DNA of 64,000 nucleotides from Paenibacillus sp. FSL R5-0517 (GTDB lineage Bacteria; Bacillota; Bacilli; Paenibacillales; Paenibacillaceae). Below the pieces are notes generated by a model. The model did no database searches. It saw only the letters and a list, made by a program, of their open reading frames with translations, and had not been told where the DNA came from. The stretch covers positions 3,596,001-3,660,000 of the forward strand of contig NZ_CP150235.1 of NCBI RefSeq assembly GCF_037974355.1, written 5' to 3'. Positions 15,524-23,575 of this stretch are shown one piece after another. Position 1 is the first letter of the stretch. Each line of letters begins with the position of its first letter. The position numbers were made by a program, and so were the translations under genes.

Positions 15524-16318
15524 ATGAGCAAACTATATGGAAAAACGGCTATCGTGACAGGCACAAGCCGCCCTGGTGGGATCGGAACCGCCGTCTGCCG
15601 CACGTTGGCGCAAGAAGGCGCTAATGTGTTCTATACCCATCTGTACGATTACGATAAGACAGAGAATCCGGGAGATGCCGACAAGAACTGGCCGGATCTC
15701 TTCGCTGAAGAACTTCGCTCGTATGGCATTAAGGCAGCGCATATGGAGGTCGATCTTACCGATCCCGCTTCTCCGGCGCGAGTGCTTGATGCGTGCCGGT
15801 CGGCTGTCGGGCTGCCGACCATTCTCGTCAACAACGCTACGTACAGCGTATCAGCTGATTTCCGTCAATTGAATGCATCACTGATCGATGCGCACTGCGC
15901 TATGAACATTCGAGGCACGTTCATGCTATCGGCCGAATTTGCGCGTATGCTGGAGGTTGAACTGGCCGGCCGGCAGGTCCTTTGCGGTGGCCGGATCATC
16001 AACCTTACATCCGGTCAGGGTAAGGGGCCGATGCCTGGCAATCTCGCTTATGCCGCAACAAAAGGCGCTGTCTCCACCTTTACCGAATGTCTGTCTGCTG
16101 AGCTGGCTCCGTTTCACATTACTGTGAATGCGGTTGATCCCGGTCCTACTGATACGGGTTGGATGTCAGAAGAAGTGAAAAAAGCCTTGCTACCGGGATT
16201 TCCGATGGGCAGGATCGGTCTTCCTGAAGATGTATCCCGCCTGATTGCTTTTCTGGCAAGCGATGACTCCCAATGGATCACCGGACAAATCATCCATTCT
16301 CGAGGTGGGTTTAATTAG
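15524..16318 (+). CDS. Short-chain dehydrogenase/reductase
   Basis: 264 residues from the ATG at 15524, with GGAGG 8 bases before it; the longer frame crosses a terminator and is rejected. The Rossmann motif is TGTSRPGGIGTAV, a variant of TGxxxGIG. NNATYSV replaces the usual NNAG. The catalytic set is S in NLTSGQG and Y/K in YAATKGA. Its C-terminus, GQIIHSRGGFN, matches the usual GQxxxxDGG end. It reduces or oxidises a carbonyl/alcohol with NAD(P); the substrate is unknown. It is G+C-richer than its neighbours. It stands alone between a leader terminator and a downstream terminator. Control may involve the unusual leader. Confidence 0.9.
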   Translation: MSKLYGKTAIVTGTSRPGGIGTAVCRTLAQEGANVFYTHLYDYDKTENPGDADKNWPDLFAEELRSYGIKAAHMEVDLTDPASPARVLDACRSAVGLPTILVNNATYSVSADFRQLNASLIDAHCAMNIRGTFMLSAEFARMLEVELAGRQVLCGGRIINLTSGQGKGPMPGNLAYAATKGAVSTFTECLSAELAPFHITVNAVDPGPTDTGWMSEEVKKALLPGFPMGRIGLPEDVSRLIAFLASDDSQWITGQIIHSRGGFN

Positions 16319-16369
16319 GCGACGGTTCATTAACTCAAGGGAAACAATAGTTCCATAAAATCAAAGAAG

Positions 16370-16399
16370 GCCGCCGATCAACAGGATCGGCGGCTTTAT
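16370..16399 (+). terminator. Intrinsic terminator after the SDR
   Basis: Perfect 10-base arms GCCGCCGATC and GATCGGCGGC with a 5-base loop, then TTTATT. Confidence 0.88.
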
Positions 16400-16507
16400 T
16401 CAATTACTAAGCAGTAAAGTTTAGTTATAATCAATTTTTATCACCAGAAAATAAAGTCTGCTTGGTAGAATTGTGGAGTAAAAATCACATTAACTGGAGT
16501 GGATACT

Positions 16508-17482
16508 ATGCTTTCTGAGGAAGATTATGCGAAGGTAGCGAAAGAAGCTTTACATCGATACCCAATCATTTGGGAAAAACTTGTGTATCTCGGAAAGAAT
16601 GATAATGTTACATTTCAAGTTCAGACCAACGATGATAATCAAAAGTATCTTATCAAAATCCATATCTTAACGATTTCCATTCATCCAAAAGGGAATGTGG
16701 CATCAGAGCTTATTTGGCTTGAAGCTTTGGTTAAAGATACAAATCTCGTCGTACCTGCCCCTGTCAGAAATTTTCAAGGTGATCTGGTAACAGAAATATC
16801 AACTGATCTTAGCGAAAATACAATCATGGTGACTATTCATCATTGGATTCATGGAAGTGTGCTTAGAAGAGAGCCAACAAGTAATGAAACTGAAAATTTG
16901 GCTCTCTTAATGGCGGCTCTCCATAAACATTCTATGCAGTGGAATCCACCTAAAGGCTTTAATAGACCAATATACAATTCTGATCATTTATATTCATCAC
17001 TTAATCAATTAAAACAGTTGGTAAATTTGGAGCTTATCTCAAGTGAGGTATTTGTTTATGTGGAAGAGTCAGCCCATAAAATAGCAAATGTGATACAAAA
17101 TCATAAACGTTTGCCAAGTAACTGGGGAATTATCCATTCTGACCTTCATGAGAGTAACTATGTTTTTTATGAGGATACTCCTCGACCCATAGATTTTTCC
17201 AATTGTGGCTATGGTTTTTATTTATTTGATATGGCTGAAACATTTATGCATCTTTCATCTGAGAATAGGAAAGTCTTTATTTCAACGTATAGCAAAGTAA
17301 ATCAACTACAAGAGAATTATTTCGAGTTATTAGAAGCATTTTTTATATGGTCAATAATTAGGACTTTTGCATTCCACTCTCTAAATTCAAATGAACAACC
17401 ATCCTTAGCGGAAAATTTCCCATCGGTTATTCAGAACTATTTTAAGAAATATCTTAAAGGTGAAAATTTTTTATTGAACTGA
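16508..17482 (+). CDS. Aminoglycoside phosphotransferase-family kinase
   Basis: 324 residues from the ATG at 16508, with GGAG 8 bases upstream. It has the APH/choline kinase fold: an N-lobe with a nucleotide-binding lysine in KYLIKIH, the Brenner motif HSDLHESN (catalytic aspartate), and the metal-binding PIDFSNCGYGFYLFDMAET. It resembles SrkA/HSK2-like and phosphotransferase-enzyme-family proteins more than the clinical resistance enzymes, so a small-molecule or protein kinase role is as likely as antibiotic inactivation. A+T-rich. It is monocistronic, followed by a hairpin, CAGCCGA/TCGGCTG at 17517-17539, that lacks a T tract. Confidence 0.87.
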   Translation: MLSEEDYAKVAKEALHRYPIIWEKLVYLGKNDNVTFQVQTNDDNQKYLIKIHILTISIHPKGNVASELIWLEALVKDTNLVVPAPVRNFQGDLVTEISTDLSENTIMVTIHHWIHGSVLRREPTSNETENLALLMAALHKHSMQWNPPKGFNRPIYNSDHLYSSLNQLKQLVNLELISSEVFVYVEESAHKIANVIQNHKRLPSNWGIIHSDLHESNYVFYEDTPRPIDFSNCGYGFYLFDMAETFMHLSSENRKVFISTYSKVNQLQENYFELLEAFFIWSIIRTFAFHSLNSNEQPSLAENFPSVIQNYFKKYLKGENFLLN

Positions 17483-17618
17483 CGGCGAAATTATAGTTTA
17501 ACAAAAAACTAGGAAACAGCCGACCAAATTAATCGGCTGCCCTCACGACTAATTTACTCAAACCGATCCGGTTGACTTCTTCATTAATACGCTAGCAAAC
17601 GTGAGGGGAGCTTAATTA

Positions 17619-17750
17619 ATGTTTGATGACATAAATTTCTCACCGGGAATTATTGCTTACAATGGAACAGAATTCTTGGATCAAGAAGATATTTTTCAAG
17701 TCAGCTATAACGATGGAAGGATTATTATTGATGTTGGCCCGAATCGGTAA
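17619..17750 (+). CDS. Small ORF of 43 residues, unknown
   Basis: An ATG at 17619 with GAGGGGAG 8 bases upstream opens a 43-residue frame, MFDDINFSPGII to IIIDVGPNR, ending inside a terminator hairpin. A decayed relative lies at 14.4 kb, so this is a repeated unit rather than chance. CCCTCACG (17540-17547) is complementary to CGTGAGGG (17600-17607) across the ribosome site and could mask it. It may be the start of a longer family protein or a stand-alone peptide. No function is recognised. The rest of the 17.48-17.85 kb gap holds nothing else visible. Confidence 0.5.
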   Translation: MFDDINFSPGIIAYNGTEFLDQEDIFQVSYNDGRIIIDVGPNR

Positions 17751-17781
17751 TCATTCTAAGATTATCGGTTCGGACCTTTTT
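17739..17781 (+). terminator. Terminator overlapping the small ORF stop
   Basis: CCGAATCGGTAATC pairs with GATTATCGGTTCGG (two G-U pairs), followed by ACCTTTTT. Confidence 0.75.
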
Positions 17782-17854
17782 GATGAAAGTCTCTGATGTC
17801 GCAGCATCTCTGATCAGGATTATCCAATATACAACAGGTTTACGTCTCCGCCTG

Positions 17855-18112
17855 TTAACGTCTTCGGAACGCTCCACCACGGGCCAGAGCATAGAAAATC
17901 AAGAGAGCAATGATTGAGCCAACGATCGCGGGTATGATATGAAATCCACCCACCACCGGCCCCCTCGGTCCCAACAGTTCATACCCTAACCATGATCCCA
18001 CAAAACCAGCAATGATATTCCCGAGTACGCCTCCCGGCACGTCCCGTCCAATCAGATTTCCACTTAACCAGCCAATTAGCCCACCGACAATAAGTATCCA
18101 GATTAGATACAC
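17855..18112 (-). CDS. GlsB/YeaQ/YmgE family membrane protein
   Basis: 85 residues from a GTG start with GGGAG 8 bases upstream. It has three hydrophobic segments rich in glycine: LIWILIVGGLIGWLSGNL, GGVLGNIIAGFVGSWLGY and IIPAIVGSIIALLIFYAL. The spacing matches the small GlsB/YeaQ/YmgE (transglycosylase-associated) stress membrane proteins. The role is not established; several relatives are part of general stress responses. It is monocistronic on the minus strand, between the small ORF and the divergent binding-protein operon. Confidence 0.9.
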   Translation of the reverse strand: MYLIWILIVGGLIGWLSGNLIGRDVPGGVLGNIIAGFVGSWLGYELLGPRGPVVGGFHIIPAIVGSIIALLIFYALARGGAFRRR

Positions 18113-18306
18113 GCATTGGTCTCCCTTCCATTGAATTATTACAAGTTATGTTTCATTAGGGGGAATGTTGCGGATGATCCGAGAATCGATCATGAAATCA
18201 TTTCCATTTTAATCCAATGATAGTAAAATCGGTTGTACCACCACTAGGTATGAATGCTGGTGCAGATAGGGATTGAAGATGACTAGTACAGAAAGGAGGC
18301 AGTTAG

Positions 18307-19965
18307 GTGTTCTTATTTCGAAGTCCTTTTATTATAGCCTTGTTGATGATGTGTCTGATGTCGGGCTTGGCTGCTTGTTCCAAGTCAGAGCATGCGGAAG
18401 ATAGGGGTGTTACGACAAATGCTGACTTCACAGAGCAGAGCCAGCATTTTAATCTGAATGTGCAAGAACCGTCATGGAAGCTGGATACCACCCCCGTCAA
18501 TCTAACGTGGTTTGTTGGAGCCGAATGGTACGGGCACACTTGGGGTGAGAGTCTGACTTCCAAATATGTCACCCAAAAAACAGGGGTCAATATCGAATTT
18601 GAAGTATTAACTGGTGAACCAAACGAGAGGTTATCACGGATGTTGACGACCGATCATCTGCCGGATTTGATAACCATCGGCTCCTGGGAGAGTGCGGTTA
18701 TCAAACTTCGGGAGAGTCATCTCATCTATGCCCTGGATGAGCTGGCCAACCAGTATGATCCTTACTTTTTCAAGGTAGCAGATGATGGTGCTCTACAATG
18801 GTATCGGCAGGAGGACGGTCATACCTATGTCATTCCAAATGATGCGTACAGTCCCGAACAGATGCGTTCAACCGGCTTGACGGGAGCAAACCAAACCTTT
18901 CTCGTACGTAAAGATCTGTATGAGTCGATGGGCAAACCGGACCTTAGCACGTCGACAGGTTTTATTAATGCATTGCGATTGTTGAAGAATCAATATTCGG
19001 TTTATAAAGGCCAACTAATCAGCCCGTTTTGGGCACAGGGAAATGCATCCTATGGAATGACCGAATACTTGCAAAATTTGCTTGCGATCCCCCATGAACA
19101 GAACGGAAAGGTATACGACCGAATGACAGATCCCGATTATATCGAGTGGCTGAAAACATTTCGTACTGCATACGAGCAGGGCTTGATTAATGTTGATTTT
19201 CTGGTCGACTCCAGTGCACAGGTGCAGGAAAAAACCAGCCATGCCCAATATTTTATGATGATTCGGGAATGGACAGACATATCGGACCTCAATTCGAAAT
19301 TGGAAGTCCTTACGAATCAAAATTCAACCTATATTGCTGTGGATGGACCCCGGAACAGCAGGGGAGAATCCGCCAAACTGTTCCCTGGCAGCATGGATGG
19401 CTGGATGGTTACGATGATCAGCAAATCCACGAAAAACCCTGAACGAGCCATCCGTTTTTTGACCTATCTGGCCAGCGAAGAAGGCCAAAGAGATTTATTT
19501 TTGGGCAAAGAAGGTGAAACTTGGACGATGGAGAATGGCAAACCCCGATTGACAGCGGCAATGGTCCAGTTGTATGACACGGATCGGGAGCGGCTTGAAA
19601 AGGAATATGGCATTATAGATACCTACTGGATGCTGCGAAACCCTGCTTTCGTCAACCCGTGGAGACCCGAGCATACTCCGTCCATTAAGCAAATGGAGGC
19701 GTTCGCTAACCAACACGCCGATCTGGACAGCGGCATCTATAAGGGACTCGATCCTGTAGGGGATTCCGATATAGCATTAGCCTGGTCACGTATTTCTCAG
19801 AATTGGGAAGAGGTGCTGCCAGAACTGATTACAGCGAAGGATGAAGCTGCCTTTGACAAAATTTTCGAAAATTTTCTGATCCGTCGTGTGAACTACGGCT
19901 TTAACCAGGTAATGGAATATCGCCAAGCTGAACTGGAACTGCGAAAATCCAAGATAGCCAGATAA
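18307..19965 (+). CDS. LplA-like extracellular solute-binding lipoprotein
   Basis: 552 residues from the GTG at 18307, with AAGGAGG 7 bases before it. A signal peptide ends at the lipobox LAAC (C24), so the mature protein is a lipid-anchored extracellular protein. It has the size and pattern of large family-1 solute-binding proteins of the LplA type (LTWFVGAEWYGHTWGESLTSKYV, later NPERAIRFLTYLASEEGQ). It is followed after 74 bases by a kinase and regulator, with no permease or ATPase genes. It may therefore feed a distant transporter or act as the ligand-presenting partner of the kinase; both are inferences. The nearest secreted enzyme downstream is the GH16 glucanase chimera. Confidence 0.9.
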   Translation: MFLFRSPFIIALLMMCLMSGLAACSKSEHAEDRGVTTNADFTEQSQHFNLNVQEPSWKLDTTPVNLTWFVGAEWYGHTWGESLTSKYVTQKTGVNIEFEVLTGEPNERLSRMLTTDHLPDLITIGSWESAVIKLRESHLIYALDELANQYDPYFFKVADDGALQWYRQEDGHTYVIPNDAYSPEQMRSTGLTGANQTFLVRKDLYESMGKPDLSTSTGFINALRLLKNQYSVYKGQLISPFWAQGNASYGMTEYLQNLLAIPHEQNGKVYDRMTDPDYIEWLKTFRTAYEQGLINVDFLVDSSAQVQEKTSHAQYFMMIREWTDISDLNSKLEVLTNQNSTYIAVDGPRNSRGESAKLFPGSMDGWMVTMISKSTKNPERAIRFLTYLASEEGQRDLFLGKEGETWTMENGKPRLTAAMVQLYDTDRERLEKEYGIIDTYWMLRNPAFVNPWRPEHTPSIKQMEAFANQHADLDSGIYKGLDPVGDSDIALAWSRISQNWEEVLPELITAKDEAAFDKIFENFLIRRVNYGFNQVMEYRQAELELRKSKIAR

Positions 19966-20039
19966 CCATTCCCTAATACATTGTTACCGACATAATAACT
20001 AGTAATATACGGTATAACAAAGGTGGTGAATACATCCGA

Positions 20040-21878
20040 ATGAAATACCTACTGACGAGATTGAGGAAGCTTTATCGCAATGCCCGTATATCCCAAAAGC
20101 TGTTTCTCGCATTTAGCCTGATGATTGCCATACCTGTTATTTTGATATCCTTTGTGTATATCCGCATGCAAGAAACCCAGCTATATAAGGACGCTATGGC
20201 GACAGGCAACAGCCACGTTACATGGCTGAATGAACAATTGCGCAGAAGAATGGACATGATTGAGAACGCTTCCAATACAGCCCTCACTCAAAAGTCCTTT
20301 GTGGATTTTATTCATTCCAATATGCTTGTGGATGGACTGCGCCTGGTGAAGTTTAAGCAAAACCAGTTTGAGCAAATGCTCAATATCATTCAAAGTAATG
20401 CGATGATCAGTGAACTTAGTTTTTACGTCGATAACCCAAACTTGTATGAAATCTGGCCTGAAATCTATCATTACAAGAAATTTTCACCGCAGGATTATTG
20501 GGTAAAGCTTCGGGATGAAGGCGGTGCGGCATACCGCTTATTTTCTTTTAGGGATGGTGAGCACACCTTATCCTACTATCGTCTGGTTCGCCTTCAAGGG
20601 CAGGAACAAAAACGCCCTAGCATTATGGAAGTGCGCGTTCCCCACAGCATGTTTTTCAGCGACCTGCTACAAGAGAACAAGGGGGACTTCTTTTCGGTGT
20701 TGATGAACGCAAGCGATTCTCCCCAGTATATTTACAATCCCCAGCATGAGTTTTCGGAGAAGTACGGGCAGGGGATGGAGGAGATCCTTGGCAATATTCA
20801 TCGCCAGCTGGATATATTGCCGCAGGAAAGCCCGCTTCAGGTTAAGGTGGGAGATCAGAGCTACTATGCATTGTATCGATACATCGCTCCGTTGAACACA
20901 TATGTGGTCGATATTGCTTCTCGTCAGGCATTGATGAAAGGGCCGCGCAGTTGGTATGCATTTGTGGTAACGATTACATTATGTGTATTGCTGCTGATTA
21001 TGCTACTTGTATCCCAAACGACGCGGCGTATTTTCCGGCGGTTGGACAGCGTATTGGTATCCATGCGTCAGGTACGGAAAGGCGAGCTGGATGCAATGAT
21101 TGATACAGGCCTTGATGAGAACGAAAGAGGGGATGAAATCGATGAGGTGGCAGTGAATTACAATAAAATGTTACATGAGGTCAAACGCCTAATGACACAG
21201 GTCGTGGATAAACAGTTAATTGCCAAAAACGCACAGTTGCACTCCCTGCATTCGCAGATCAATTCTCATTTTTTATATAACGCCCTGGAATCGATCCGGA
21301 TGGTGGCAGAAGTACAGAGGCAGCCTGCTATAGCCAATTCATTGGTGTCGTTGGGCTCGCAGCTACGTTACAGCATGCAGTGGCGTAGCGATACCGTTGC
21401 TTTTCGTGAGGAGCTTGCCAATATCCAAAGTTATATTGAATTTATCAACTTTATGGAAGGCGGCAGTATCGTTATGACGGCAGATCTTCCTCAGGAGATC
21501 CTTCGCTACGCCATTCCCAAGATGTGTATGCAGCCCATCGTTGAAAATGCCGTTCATCACGGGGCACCTTCAGGCGGCAGGGTATCTATAGAGATTACCT
21601 TTTCTGTGGAGAATGACAGTCTGCTATTCATTAACATAAGAGATGACGGAGAGGGGTTAGAGCCGGAGATGTTACACCGTCTTCAGGCAGTACTGCGAAG
21701 CGAATCGGATACGCCTATGGTTACTAGCAGGAGCGGACTTGGTTTGGAAAACGTGAATAAGCGGTTGCAGCTCCATTATGGCAAAAATTGCGGTCTTTGG
21801 ATTGATAGTGTGCAAGGTGCATATACCTGTGTAACGATACGCTTGCCTTGGGAAAATGTAAATCTTGGAGGGTGGTAG
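20040..21878 (+). CDS. YesM-type sensor histidine kinase
   Basis: 612 residues. Transmembrane segments lie at about 20-40 and 306-324, with an extracellular sensor between them, followed by a HAMP region (RRLDSVLVSMRQVRKGELD). The phospho-acceptor H410 lies in QINSHFLYNAL; the residue before it is serine where proline is usual. The N-box is MQPIVENAVHHG and the G-box DDGEGL. It sits between the binding lipoprotein and the response regulator gene (3-base gap). The three form one operon. It probably reports availability of an oligosaccharide captured by the lipoprotein. Confidence 0.93.
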   Translation: MKYLLTRLRKLYRNARISQKLFLAFSLMIAIPVILISFVYIRMQETQLYKDAMATGNSHVTWLNEQLRRRMDMIENASNTALTQKSFVDFIHSNMLVDGLRLVKFKQNQFEQMLNIIQSNAMISELSFYVDNPNLYEIWPEIYHYKKFSPQDYWVKLRDEGGAAYRLFSFRDGEHTLSYYRLVRLQGQEQKRPSIMEVRVPHSMFFSDLLQENKGDFFSVLMNASDSPQYIYNPQHEFSEKYGQGMEEILGNIHRQLDILPQESPLQVKVGDQSYYALYRYIAPLNTYVVDIASRQALMKGPRSWYAFVVTITLCVLLLIMLLVSQTTRRIFRRLDSVLVSMRQVRKGELDAMIDTGLDENERGDEIDEVAVNYNKMLHEVKRLMTQVVDKQLIAKNAQLHSLHSQINSHFLYNALESIRMVAEVQRQPAIANSLVSLGSQLRYSMQWRSDTVAFREELANIQSYIEFINFMEGGSIVMTADLPQEILRYAIPKMCMQPIVENAVHHGAPSGGRVSIEITFSVENDSLLFINIRDDGEGLEPEMLHRLQAVLRSESDTPMVTSRSGLGLENVNKRLQLHYGKNCGLWIDSVQGAYTCVTIRLPWENVNLGGW

Positions 21879-21881
21879 AGC

Positions 21882-23423
21882 ATGATTAATATCCTGATTG
21901 TGGACGATCAAAAACACATTCGTGACGGACTGCAGGCCATGCTGCATCAATTTCCTCTGAAGCTGAACAACATATACTCTGCCGCCAGCGGGATAGAGGC
22001 GCTGAGCCTACTACGGCAGCATTGCATTCACATCGTTATTACCGATATCAGGATGCCGGATATGGATGGGTTGGCACTTATGGCTCAAACCAAAGAGGAA
22101 TACATGGATGTGCAATACCTTATTATCAGCGGTTATAGTGATTTTACATATGCCCAAAAAGCGATCGGGCTTGGTGCAAAAGGCTACTTGCTAAAACCTT
22201 TGAAGCGAGAGGATCTGCAAAATTCCCTGGAGCATATATGGCAAGAGATCCAGACACGGCAGGCACTTACGCATAATATGCAGCATGTATCCCGTCTCGC
22301 CCAAGAGACCGAGAGTAAAGAATTAAGAATGTTTATGCAGGGTGCGTTAAGTGATGAAGCATGGATTTTTCAGATTGAGGAACAAAATGATGCATTATGG
22401 CGTAATTATCGCCTAGCCCTGTTGCGGGAAGATGTTTGCATGAGCCAGCCCGGAGCCAGCAGCGTCCATAGCATGGAAGCCATTGCTTATCGTGTGTTTG
22501 GCAGACAAGGTTGTATTTGCCTGCAACATCGCCCATACCTGATCCTTGCGGTGGATGCGTCCATAGATCCAAGTGTCCTGCCTGCAGCGCTCAAGGAAGG
22601 AAAGATCGATGCCATAACGGCCATAACTAACCCGATTCAGGGGTTAAAAGAACTACCATACAGCTATATCCAAGTGCTTGAGCTCTATCGCCACAGTTAC
22701 TTGTTTCCTGATCAGTGCAGTATCTTCCCAGCACATATTGAGCATATGGAGCAGCAGTGGCAACTTCCCTATGAAGACTTATATGAACTCTTCCAGTCAG
22801 TCGGAACAGATAACAGTGGAATAATGACTCAGGGTATTTCTGCACTATTTCACAAAAAGGTATTGCAACGCTATCCTATTCACTATACCCAGCAGCTCTG
22901 CGCCGCCACCGTTCAGATGATGGAGGAATACGAACGAGTTATCCGCCCTTATATGGGGGAAGAAGCGCTGGACCTTGAATCATTGCGTAATCTCTTTGAT
23001 TATCAAGGGATGCGTGATTATATACAAGCACTGCAACAGCAGCTGCTTCGGCTGAATCAGTTCTATTATGACTATAAATGCAGCTATCGCCATTCGAACG
23101 ATCTTAATGAAGCCATTCGTTTTATACACGAGAGTTACCATAAACCGCTGGATCTTGCGATGGTATCCAATCATGTATCGCTTAATTATGCTTATTTTTC
23201 AAATCTGTTTAAGAAGAATATGGGTAAAGGTTTTGCTGAATACCTACGGGATGTACGTCTGGATAAAGCGCGGCGGCTTCTCGCCGAAACTGATCATAAA
23301 ATTGTTGAGGTGGCTGCTATGGTTGGATATGAAAGCTATAAAAGCTTTACACGTGCGTTCCGACATGTGATGCAGATCCAACCCACTGAGTACCGACAGA
23401 TGATGCGGCAGAAGGCAGATTGA
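21882..23423 (+). CDS. YesN-type response regulator, AraC output
   Basis: 513 residues. The N-terminal receiver domain has IVDDQ, the phospho-acceptor D55 in VITDIRMPDMDG, and GYLLKPLKRED. A long linker follows. The C-terminal AraC helix-turn-helix pair spans about residues 405-508 (VSNHVSLNYAYFSNLFKKNMGKGFAEYL, then AAMVGYESYKSFTRAFRHVMQIQPTEYR). It starts 3 bases after the kinase stop and would be phosphorylated by that kinase. The likely target is the GH16 glucanase gene 150 bases downstream, which has its own promoter region and cre site. Target choice is inferred from position. Confidence 0.93.
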   Translation: MINILIVDDQKHIRDGLQAMLHQFPLKLNNIYSAASGIEALSLLRQHCIHIVITDIRMPDMDGLALMAQTKEEYMDVQYLIISGYSDFTYAQKAIGLGAKGYLLKPLKREDLQNSLEHIWQEIQTRQALTHNMQHVSRLAQETESKELRMFMQGALSDEAWIFQIEEQNDALWRNYRLALLREDVCMSQPGASSVHSMEAIAYRVFGRQGCICLQHRPYLILAVDASIDPSVLPAALKEGKIDAITAITNPIQGLKELPYSYIQVLELYRHSYLFPDQCSIFPAHIEHMEQQWQLPYEDLYELFQSVGTDNSGIMTQGISALFHKKVLQRYPIHYTQQLCAATVQMMEEYERVIRPYMGEEALDLESLRNLFDYQGMRDYIQALQQQLLRLNQFYYDYKCSYRHSNDLNEAIRFIHESYHKPLDLAMVSNHVSLNYAYFSNLFKKNMGKGFAEYLRDVRLDKARRLLAETDHKIVEVAAMVGYESYKSFTRAFRHVMQIQPTEYRQMMRQKAD

Positions 23424-23510
23424 ATCAAAAGCCAAAAAAATGGGATACCACAAAAACAATTGTACCTTTTCAGCAAATTAACCTATTCGATAGAATAAAG
23501 ATATCCCTTA

Positions 23511-23524
23511 TGTAAGCGATTACC
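23511..23524 (+). promoter_or_regulatory. cre-like site before the glucanase
   Basis: TGTAAGCGATTACC matches the 14-base CcpA site TGWNANCGNTNWCA at all but the last position. It stands 52 bases before the start codon. Carbon catabolite repression is likely. Confidence 0.55.
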
Positions 23525-23575
23525 TTAATACGTATGGATTGGGAGAATCTATTATTCTATTAAAGGAGGGCAATT

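Noticed and set aside
16508..17482. Phosphotransferase as a true aminoglycoside resistance gene
   Set aside because: The HSDLH and IDF motifs are shared by many non-resistance kinases of the family, and no mobile context surrounds it.
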